This document shows positions 14,954 to 20,155 of a stretch of 20,155 nucleotides of DNA, one piece after another. The stretch lies in the IMG/VR virus record IMGVR_UViG_3300048500_000006, positions 1 to 20,155 of that record. One strand, given 5' to 3'. The position numbers and the translations under genes were made by a program. The DNA comes from a virus. The notes beneath the pieces are model-generated. The model had not been told where the DNA came from. It worked only from the letters and a program-made list of their open reading frames with translations, and ran no database searches. Every line of letters begins with the position of its first letter. The first letter of the stretch is position 1.

Positions 14954-16137
14954 CTCGCGCAGTGGAACTCAACGAGCGGAACGCCGAGCGTGGTGTCGTA
15001 GCTGATTTGAAATCCGTTGATGGTTTTGTTGCCAATAATGCAGAACTGAGAGCTCGTGTTACCCGGTGTATTAGCCGTGGCGACGACAACGTAGTTGGTG
15101 TCGGGCTGCGGTGTGGTGAAGGTGATCCCCACGACGGAAATCGGGCCCGATCCGAGTAGGCTCCCGGTGCAGTTGTTCGTCACGAACGGAGGGAAAAAGG
15201 CAGTCCCTACGAAAAACTGGAACGACCCCACCGCGAATGTGCCGCCACCGCCTCCGCCACCGCCCGCCGCAGCGATTTGCGCCGACGTGTAGCTCAGGCA
15301 GTCGGAACCCAAGAACCTGGTGCCACCAGGCGGGGCCACTCCTGCGGCCGGGAACAGCGCAGCAATCGTTACGCACGTCACCCCGGCGCCGCCGCAGGCT
15401 GAGACGGCCGCACAGAACGCCGGATTTGCGCCGCTGATCGCGTTGTTGATCGCAGTCGTGACGAAGGCGGTCGTGGCGATCTGCGTGGTGTTGGTCCCGG
15501 CCGCCGCGGTTGGCGCAGTCGGGATGCCGGTGAAGGCCGGGCTGTTCAGCGGCGCGAAGCAGGCGAGCCCGGCGGTGCACACCGCGGAAACGATCGCGCC
15601 CCAAAACGGCGAGGCTAGATTCGGTGCGGTGAGCGCCGCAATCAGCGTGCAGGGGTCGACTGCCAGCAGGCAGTTGCCCATGTTGAGCTCGTTGATCGTG
15701 GCGTAGCGGACAACCCCGAACAGCGCCGTAGTCGCGCGCGAGTTGACGCCGAACGCCCCGGTGGAGTCGATGATGCCCGGCGTCGTGCTGATGCAGGTCG
15801 CGACCGCCGTGCAGAGCGCGAACGGGTCTGCGGTGAGACAGGCGTCTACCGCAGCGCAGAACGCCGGATTGCCGCCGGAGATCGCGGCCGCCACTTGCAG
15901 GCAGACCTGTGCGTTGGTGGCGAGGCCGTCGTTGCAGATATTGGCGCCAGCCGTACACCCGCGGCTGGTGCAATCGAGCTGCGCCCCGACGAGGGTGAGG
16001 TTGGTCGCCGTCCCGCCGTTGATCGCCCCGCCGTCGATCGTAGGGTTGGAGATCAGCGGGTTCACGAGCTGCACCCCCGAGAGCACGGCGGGAGCGCATC
16101 CGCAGGGGGTTTGACCGCACTTGGAGCAGCTCATCAT
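14950..16137 (-). CDS. Cysteine-rich tail/head fibre protein, copy B
   Basis: A 395-residue protein with 23 cysteines. The order is: CSKCGQTPCGC start (4-14); a five-residue periodic segment (LISNP-TIDGG-AINGG, about 28-53) suggesting a right-handed beta-helix; a region collinear with the upstream fibre gene (PAFCAAVDAC 91-100, CLLAVDPC 156-163, CTAGLAC 187-193); one tail-fibre repeat (FAPLNSPAFTGIPTAPT to TTAFVTTAI, 194-230); a second PAFCAAVSAC (239-248); eight glycines (292-299) as a hinge; and a C-terminal domain (VGITFTTPQPDTNYVVV, 336-352) of the beta-sandwich type found at fibre tips. Two ATGs lie in tandem; the second (16134) is better spaced from AGGTGA, the first is given here. It probably contacts a host receptor or decorates the head. 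Confidence 0.9.
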   Translation of the reverse strand: MMSCSKCGQTPCGCAPAVLSGVQLVNPLISNPTIDGGAINGGTATNLTLVGAQLDCTSRGCTAGANICNDGLATNAQVCLQVAAAISGGNPAFCAAVDACLTADPFALCTAVATCISTTPGIIDSTGAFGVNSRATTALFGVVRYATINELNMGNCLLAVDPCTLIAALTAPNLASPFWGAIVSAVCTAGLACFAPLNSPAFTGIPTAPTAAAGTNTTQIATTAFVTTAINNAISGANPAFCAAVSACGGAGVTCVTIAALFPAAGVAPPGGTRFLGSDCLSYTSAQIAAAGGGGGGGGTFAVGSFQFFVGTAFFPPFVTNNCTGSLLGSGPISVVGITFTTPQPDTNYVVVATANTPGNTSSQFCIIGNKTINGFQISYDTTLGVPLVEFHCAR

Positions 16138-16142
16138 TTCAC

Positions 16143-17594
16143 CTATGCGGAAACGAATCGGTCACGGTAGAACTCGGCGATCACGTCGTTGGCGAGCGTG
16201 CCGTTGAGCGTGAGTTTCATCGACTGCAGGACGGCGAGGTTCTCCGCCGCCGTCGAGTAGTTTGCGATGGCCTGAATCGTGCCCTCGCTGGTGGTTAGAG
16301 TCGTGGCGATCTTCTCCGCCGCCGCGCCTGTCCGCACTACCGTGCCCGTTAGGTGCCACGTCTCGGCCGTGATGATGGCGAGCGGCCCGGAGTCGAACAC
16401 GATCGTCGCGCCGAAGTACACCCGGATGCGCTTGTCCACGCTCGCCGTCGCGGCGAAACTGCCCGCCGCCTCGAACTCGACGGCATCGCCGTTCGCGGCG
16501 AGCAGGTTCGCGGTGATGTTGTGCAGGAACGCATCGGTTTCCGTCGCGGCGAGGTTCCCGACCGGGGTCGAGGAGAAGAAGATCGGGGCATCGCCGGCGG
16601 CGATTGCGGCGATTGCCGCGGTGACGAACGCGGTGGTGGCAATGCTGGCGTCGTTGTCGCCAGGGGCCGCCGTTGGGGCCGTTGGGTCGCCGGTAAGCAC
16701 CGGGCTGGCGAGCAGCGCGTACCCGCACGCTCCGACTGCCGCGCAGAACGCGAGGCTCGGAGCGAGCAATATCGTGAGCTCGTTCTGAACGTAGGCCGTT
16801 GTTGCGATCGAAGTGCTGTTATCCGCCGGCGCCGGCGTCGGGGCCTGCGGATTTCCTGTAAAGACCGGGCTCGCGAGGGTGGCAAACCCGGAAACGGCTG
16901 CGGTGACGAACGCGGTCGTGGCGAGCGAGTTGTCGTTGTCACCCGGAGCCGGCGTGGGCGCCTGCGGATCCCCGGTGAATACCGGGCTCGCGATGGGAGC
17001 GAAGCACAGCGCGCCGGCGCTGCACACCCCAGCCGCAAAGGCAGTCCAGAGGGCGTTGGGACCGCCCGCGCTCCAGAACGCGCCGAGCGTGCACGGGTCG
17101 AGCGCGACGACACAGGCCGCGCCCTGGACTTCCAGCAGCGTGGCGAAGCGCACCACGCCCGTGGTGACGGTGGTCGCGAACACGGCCGGGTCGAACGCGA
17201 GCGGGTTGAAGATCGAGCCCGGGTTCGTGTTGATGCAGTTGATGACAATGCCGCACGTGGACGGCCCGCCGGCGAGGCAGACCTCCACCGCGGCGCAGAA
17301 CGCCGGGTTGGTGGCGTTGATCGCGTCGTTGAGCGCCTGGCAGACGAAGGCGGTGCTCGCCAGCGCGCCATCGCACACTCCGGGCGGTTGCGTGCAGACC
17401 TGGCTCGTGCAGTCGATCGTGGCCCCGGTGATCTGCTGGCCGTTGCTCGTGCCGCCGTTGAGAGTCGCCCCGCTCAGGGTGCCGCCGGTCCACGTCCCGC
17501 CGGTGATGATCGGGTCGATGAGGCGCGCGTTGGCGAGAGCCGTCGGGCCCGGGCACGAACAGGGGTTGCAGTTGCAGCTCGAGCAGGTATTCAT
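16143..17594 (-). CDS. Cysteine-rich tail/head fibre protein, copy A
   Basis: A 483-residue fibre-like protein with 19 cysteines. It starts CSSCNCNPCSC (4-14), then has pentapeptide-periodic GGT repeats (about 29-58). The Cys-pair region follows: PAFCAAVEVC 97-106, CVVALDPC 161-168, CSAGALC 191-197. Three tail-fibre repeats (SPVFTGDPQAPTPAPGDND to ATTAFV) begin at residues 198, 237 and 292. The C-terminal third (IFFSSTPVGNLAATETDAF, GDAVEFEAAGSFA, DKRIRVYFGATIVFDSG) is a beta-rich domain common in phage fibre and head-spike proteins and unlike the tip of the neighbouring paralogue. Its start overlaps the previous stop as ATGA, with AAGGGG upstream. Location before the scaffold leaves open head fibre or tail fibre. 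Confidence 0.92.
   Translation of the reverse strand: MNTCSSCNCNPCSCPGPTALANARLIDPIITGGTWTGGTLSGATLNGGTSNGQQITGATIDCTSQVCTQPPGVCDGALASTAFVCQALNDAINATNPAFCAAVEVCLAGGPSTCGIVINCINTNPGSIFNPLAFDPAVFATTVTTGVVRFATLLEVQGAACVVALDPCTLGAFWSAGGPNALWTAFAAGVCSAGALCFAPIASPVFTGDPQAPTPAPGDNDNSLATTAFVTAAVSGFATLASPVFTGNPQAPTPAPADNSTSIATTAYVQNELTILLAPSLAFCAAVGACGYALLASPVLTGDPTAPTAAPGDNDASIATTAFVTAAIAAIAAGDAPIFFSSTPVGNLAATETDAFLHNITANLLAANGDAVEFEAAGSFAATASVDKRIRVYFGATIVFDSGPLAIITAETWHLTGTVVRTGAAAEKIATTLTTSEGTIQAIANYSTAAENLAVLQSMKLTLNGTLANDVIAEFYRDRFVSA
16605..17003 (-). repeat. Three tail-fibre repeats
   Basis: Residues 198-236, 237-274 and 292-330 each read SPVxTGxPxAPTxAPxDN, then S(I/L)ATTA(F/Y)V. About 18 residues, including another cysteine pair, separate the second and third copies. 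A fourth related copy is in the neighbouring fibre gene (around 15450-15558). Confidence 0.85.
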
Positions 17595-17770
17595 TTCTTC
17601 CCCTTCGGCGGCGTCCAGGCCGGCTTACCAGTGCCTGATGTACGCAGGCAAATCGCGATCGCCTGCCCGCGCTTGGACACAACGGGGCCGTTATGGCCCG
17701 AGTGCAGGGTGCCGGCCTTGAACTCCTCCATGCAGGACTTCATGCCCTCACGGCCTTTTTGGGTCGGCAT
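17591..17770 (-). CDS. Small DUF6496-like phage protein
   Basis: A 59-residue basic protein. The sequence FKAGTLHSGHNGPVVSKRGQ followed by AIAI matches the core of the DUF6496 type of small phage and bacterial proteins (FxxGxLxSG, KGPxVxxRxQAIAI). Function of that family is unknown. AGGAG lies eight bases before ATG, and the stop overlaps the fibre gene start as ATGA. It has two cysteines. The family call is from memory of the pattern. Confidence 0.82.
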   Translation of the reverse strand: MPTQKGREGMKSCMEEFKAGTLHSGHNGPVVSKRGQAIAICLRTSGTGKPAWTPPKGKK

Positions 17771-17779
17771 CGGCGTCTC

Positions 17780-17950
17780 CTACTTCTTCTTGAACCCGCG
17801 CAGCGTCTTGGCGAGCTCGCATTGGCGCTGTGTCTTGCCCGACAGGTTCGGCATCGCGCAGTGCTGCTCGACGGTGTGCCCCATCGCCTTCGCCTTCTTC
17901 GTCAGCGCGCCCGGATGCTTGATCGCGCCGGAAATCCAACTTTCGGCCAT
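17780..17950 (-). CDS. Small basic phage protein (WIxGAIKxPGAL type)
   Basis: A 56-residue Lys-rich protein with the start AESWISGAIKHPGALTKKAK and the end RQCELAKTLRGFKKK. I know WIxGAIKxPGAL from small uncharacterised proteins in phage structural regions. Two cysteines (31 and 44) flank a short loop. A strong AGGAGAGG site precedes the ATG, and only a few bases separate it from the neighbours. Function unknown; the basic charge could mean DNA or capsid contact. Confidence 0.82.
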   Translation of the reverse strand: MAESWISGAIKHPGALTKKAKAMGHTVEQHCAMPNLSGKTQRQCELAKTLRGFKKK

Positions 17951-17960
17951 GTTCCTCTCC

Positions 17961-18128
17961 TCAATCCCACGGATAGTTGTCGACCTTCTTGCGGCGCATA
18001 CCGTTGCCGTTGCCGTTCATCGGCGGCGCCGCGACTTCCTCGGGCTCCTCCGGCATCAGGCTCTTGAGCGCCTTGTCCTCGGCTTCGTCGAGCATTTCCT
18101 TGCGCGTTTTCTTGGGCATCGTCGCCAT
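17961..18128 (-). CDS. Small charged protein of unknown function
   Basis: A 55-residue protein: basic start (MATMPKKTRKEML), acidic middle (MPEEPEEV), Asn-Gly repeats (NGNGNG) and a basic-aromatic end (MRRKKVDNYPWD). The frame is open further upstream, but AGGAGG five bases before ATG at 18128 fixes this start. No family recognised; likely flexible. Confidence 0.75.
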   Translation of the reverse strand: MATMPKKTRKEMLDEAEDKALKSLMPEEPEEVAAPPMNGNGNGMRRKKVDNYPWD

Positions 18129-18133
18129 GATGG

Positions 18134-18139
18134 CCTCCT
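18134..18139 (-). promoter_or_regulatory. AGGAGG ribosome site, decides a start
   Basis: AGGAGG with a 5-base spacer to ATG at 18128 shows that the small gene begins there and not at the ATGs upstream in the same frame. It directly follows the upstream stop (TGAGGAGG). Confidence 0.75.
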
Positions 18140-18615
18140 CAGTTGCCGAGCACCATGCCCTCGGGCACGGGCTGGTCGATTCGTTGCGAGCGCTCCATGA
18201 CCACGAACGCATCACCGAGCGCGGTGGCCGGGATCAGGTGGAGCCGATACGTCCCCTGCGCGCAGATATAGCGCACGTCCGCGCAATCGTTGAGCACCCA
18301 CGAGCAGACCGGCTTGCAGGCGAGGATCGCTGGCGCCGGGATCGGCGGCAGGCACCCGCATTGCGTCGGGTCGAACGGGATGTTGGCGGCCGGGTCGAGA
18401 AAGAGTTTTTCGATCTGCACCGTCGCCCCCGCGAGGGCGTAGGCCGTGATCTGGACGCAGTTGCCCTCGACGACCTGAAAGCTGCGCGAGTACTCGTCGG
18501 TCGAGCTCGCGTCGAAAAGCACGTTCGGGTTCAAGGGAGCCTCCGCCAGTCCACAGTGGTTGGTCGCCGGGATCTCGGGGTCGAGATACTGCCCGGTGCA
18601 GATCGAGCCCATCAT
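18139..18615 (-). CDS. Cysteine-rich beta protein, probable virion component
   Basis: A 158-residue protein with nine cysteines, including CGC (about 87-89) and CKPVC (about 100-104). It is beta-rich (SRSFQVVEGNCVQITAYAL, TVQIEKLFLDP) and ends YRLHLIPATALGDAFVVMER, like a small beta-sandwich. The start overlaps the previous stop as ATGA; a second ATG follows at once. GGAAG lies upstream. No family recognised. High cysteine links it in style to the fibre proteins downstream. Confidence 0.82.
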   Translation of the reverse strand: MMGSICTGQYLDPEIPATNHCGLAEAPLNPNVLFDASSTDEYSRSFQVVEGNCVQITAYALAGATVQIEKLFLDPAANIPFDPTQCGCLPPIPAPAILACKPVCSWVLNDCADVRYICAQGTYRLHLIPATALGDAFVVMERSQRIDQPVPEGMVLGN

Positions 18616-18950
18616 GCAGCCGCTTCCGGTTTCTCGTCGCCGCTGTTGATGCCGACGACCTCGGCGCGCTGCTCGAGCGCCTCGGCGAGAGAGCCGAACG
18701 CGATGATCGAGAGCGCCGCGGCCGCGCGCTTCTTGATCTCCGCGATGTCCTCGGCGCTGAGCTCCTGCACGCCGCCCTTGCCGACGGTCTGGATCAGCTT
18801 GTAGCGTCGCAGCGCCACGTCCACGGCCGCGCCCTGATCGGTCGGGAGCGGCGCGGTGAGCGCGTTGTACGCCGCCATTTCGATGGTCGCGCCATCGGTG
18901 AACTCTACCCCTCTCGGGTCTTTCAGCTTCCTGCCCAGATCCACTTTCAT
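18612..18950 (-). CDS. Small helical protein of unknown function
   Basis: A 112-residue, cysteine-free protein: MKVDLGRKLKDPRGVEFTDG start, a segment NALTAPLPTDQGAAVDVALRRY, then two helices (SAEDIAEIKKRAAAALSIIA and SLAEALEQRAEVV). AGGA six bases before the ATG at 18950 supports this start. A longer form beginning at 19022 (MNLNRVARRRLEKL) would overlap the upstream stop as ATGA but has a poor ribosome site. If that form is used, a 24-residue basic extension is added. No family recognised. Confidence 0.8.
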   Translation of the reverse strand: MKVDLGRKLKDPRGVEFTDGATIEMAAYNALTAPLPTDQGAAVDVALRRYKLIQTVGKGGVQELSAEDIAEIKKRAAAALSIIAFGSLAEALEQRAEVVGINSGDEKPEAAA

Positions 18951-18956
18951 CTTCGG

Positions 18957-18960
18957 TCCT
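18957..18960 (-). promoter_or_regulatory. AGGA ribosome site at the internal start
   Basis: AGGA with a 6-base spacer stands before ATG at 18950. The in-frame ATG at 19022 lacks a comparable site but overlaps a stop, so both starts may be used. Confidence 0.55.
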
Positions 18961-19018
18961 CGTTGATGAAGCCTGCGCGTCAGTTTCTCCAGCCGGCGAC
19001 GCGCTACCCGGTTTAGAT

Positions 19019-20155
19019 TCATGCGAGAACGACGTTTCTCCACGTTGCCGTCCCGAACTCGTACATCCACAGCACGATGGTCCCGCCCGTCTCCTGAGCG
19101 ACCATCGGGACGCACCCGCCGAACGCGACCGGGACGCCAGTCGGGGCAGCAGGCACCGTCGGAATCCACGGGAAGCCAGACGCAGACGCGGCCACTAGAT
19201 CAGTGCGGCCCAACGTGATGTCGCGCGTCGAATAAATGTGCTTTGTTCCGGCCGAGCCGACGGACCCGTGGAACGTCATGTCCCCGCTGTTGTCCATCGT
19301 GAAGATTCGGCCACCGGCGATGATGCCGCCCGTGTAGAGGCCGAAGCTGCCGAAGTTGGTGCTGGCCGGAGCGCCCGGCCACACGAACCCGGCCTCTGCG
19401 TTGGTCGATGAGACGCCGGTGTTCCCCGCGCCCATATTGACGGAGAACCTGCCACCACGACCCGGAGACGATCCGGTGATAACGGTGTAATCCCCGCCAT
19501 CGGTGACACCTGACAGTCCGCATTCGAGTTGGATGGACCCGCCAGGCCCGGTGCCACCACCGCGTCCCGCCTCGAACAGCAGGAAGCCGCCAGCGCCAGC
19601 GCCATCTGCCTTGCCCGCGTTGATGTTCACGTTGCCGCCGGCAGCCGCAGTGATGGAGCGCGCCGCTTGGATTGTGACCGCTCCACCGCCGGTGCCGACG
19701 GCGTGCCCGCCGCCAACGATGATGTTGATGCTCGCGCCGATCTCGATCTTGTCGAAGCAGTTGTCGTCGCCGATGACGACTTTACCTAAGCCGGCGGGAT
19801 CGTAGAACATCCCGCTGTCTGGCGACGAGGTGAACGAGTACGTTGGCGCAGCGCAGGAACCATCCGCCCCGAGAAGCGGGAACGCCGGAGTCGCAATCGC
19901 GCCGCCAGCGTTGAAGCAGGTCGAGTGCCACGCGGCGGCGGCGAAGTTGTAGACCCACAAGCAGGTCTGCCCGCCCTCCTGCTCGATCGTGACCGGGTTC
20001 GCGTAGGTCGTCCCGCCGGGGATGTTCGTCCCCGCAGGCACTCCGACCGGCGCACCGCCGATACGCGGAGGCCAAAGGAACCCGGTCGTCGCGCCGGCGA
20101 GCAGAATCGTGTCCTGCGTTCCGTTGGTGCCCTGACCGTACCCGGCCATGACCAT
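19019..20155 (-). CDS. Glycine-rich fibre-like protein, 5' end uncertain
   Basis: A frame of 378 residues is open to the right edge, so the true start may lie beyond. The first ATG in view is at 20155; another is at 20149. Residues about 150-260 are a glycine-rich, strand-turn region (VGGGHAVGTGGGAVTIQ, GAGAGGFLLFEAGRGGG), a beta-helix or polyglycine stack of fibre shafts. The ends carry two versions of a module common in phage fibre-like proteins: GFLWPP-to-LWVYNF-to-W (18-80) and GFPWIP-to-LWMYEF-to-W (320-378). Six cysteines. Likely a trimeric fibre or head spike. Its place, upstream of the other two fibre genes, suggests a cluster of surface proteins. Confidence 0.87.
   Translation of the reverse strand: MVMAGYGQGTNGTQDTILLAGATTGFLWPPRIGGAPVGVPAGTNIPGGTTYANPVTIEQEGGQTCLWVYNFAAAAWHSTCFNAGGAIATPAFPLLGADGSCAAPTYSFTSSPDSGMFYDPAGLGKVVIGDDNCFDKIEIGASINIIVGGGHAVGTGGGAVTIQAARSITAAAGGNVNINAGKADGAGAGGFLLFEAGRGGGTGPGGSIQLECGLSGVTDGGDYTVITGSSPGRGGRFSVNMGAGNTGVSSTNAEAGFVWPGAPASTNFGSFGLYTGGIIAGGRIFTMDNSGDMTFHGSVGSAGTKHIYSTRDITLGRTDLVAASASGFPWIPTVPAAPTGVPVAFGGCVPMVAQETGGTIVLWMYEFGTATWRNVVLA
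19022..19198 (-). repeat. C-terminal copy of the G(F)xWxP module
   Basis: Residues 320-378 (GFPWIP, GVPVAFGG, LWMYEF, TATW) align with residues 18-80 of the same protein. The copies have diverged, so the relationship is visible in protein only. Confidence 0.65.
19916..20104 (-). repeat. N-terminal copy of the G(F)xWxP module
   Basis: Residues 18-80 (GFLWPP, GVPAGTNI, LWVYNF, AAAW) are the partner of the C-terminal module of the same fibre-like protein. Confidence 0.65.

Larger units (their letters stand above)
1..20155 (-). mobile_element. Tailed-phage (podovirus-like) virion module
   Basis: All 25 genes lie on one strand, and the recognisable ones are phage virion functions in T7-like order: coiled-coil scaffold, capsid candidate, adaptors, beta-propeller tail protein, GNAT-like protein, gp14-like proteins, coiled-coil internal protein, lytic transglycosylase and a large internal protein. 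Tail-fibre repeats occur upstream of the scaffold. No integrase, repressor, terminase, portal, replication or host gene is visible, so phage and integrated prophage cannot be told apart. Both window edges cut into the module. Confidence 0.88.

Noticed and set aside
16353-18200. 615-codon open frame on the plus strand
   Set aside because: It lies antisense to the fibre gene and three small genes that have ribosome sites and recognisable motifs. Its product is Arg/Gly/Asp/His-rich without domains, as expected of a shadow frame in G+C-rich DNA.
18951-19169. 185-codon form of the small helical protein
   Set aside because: The extension overlaps the fibre-like gene out of frame and is Arg/Gly/Asp-rich. 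The starts at 18950 or 19022 are better.

Overview
The window is a late, virion-morphogenesis block of a tailed phage (free phage or prophage). It holds 25 tightly packed genes, all read from the minus strand. There is no tRNA, CRISPR array, insertion sequence or recognisable host gene. Base composition is strongly G+C-rich by eye, and nearly every gene has a purine-rich AGGAG/GGAGG-type ribosome binding site. The gene order matches the T7-type podovirus programme: scaffold, capsid, two adaptor-like proteins, a beta-propeller tail protein, a small GNAT-like protein, gp14-like, gp15-like and transglycosylase/large internal proteins. A T7-like injection apparatus suggests a Gram-negative host with high G+C DNA, but the host cannot be named from this sequence. 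Terminase and portal are not present and would be expected beyond the right edge.

Layout in the direction of transcription (right to left). 20155-17591: a glycine-rich fibre-like protein that touches the window edge, an unrecognised helical protein, a cysteine-rich probable virion protein and three very small conserved-looking phage proteins. 17594-14950: two paralogous, very cysteine-rich fibre proteins that share an N-terminal half and a tail-fibre repeat but have different C-terminal domains. 14953-14034: three small unrecognised proteins. 13968-11279: scaffolding-like protein, major capsid protein candidate and a cysteine-rich companion. 11250-8600: a small proline-rich protein, two adaptor-like proteins and a cysteine-rich virion protein. 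8603-4755: the propeller tail protein, a GNAT-like protein starting at GTG, and two tandem gp14-like paralogues. 4745-1: a coiled-coil gp15-like protein, a stand-alone lytic transglycosylase, and a very large protein open for 831 codons at the left edge.

The genes would act together. Scaffold and capsid build the shell, adaptors and the propeller protein form the neck and tail tube, fibre proteins contact the host, and the internal proteins are ejected to open and cross the envelope. Eight junctions are 4-base ATGA overlaps, and the longest non-coding gap is 84 bases, so the block is probably one polycistronic, translationally coupled unit.

The most unusual signals are these. Cysteine is concentrated in the predicted outer virion proteins and absent from the scaffold, gp15-like, transglycosylase and giant internal proteins. 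The fibre paralogues share collinear cysteine pairs. The gp14-like gene is duplicated in tandem. The transglycosylase is encoded apart from the giant internal protein. No defence or other non-structural accessory system was found.
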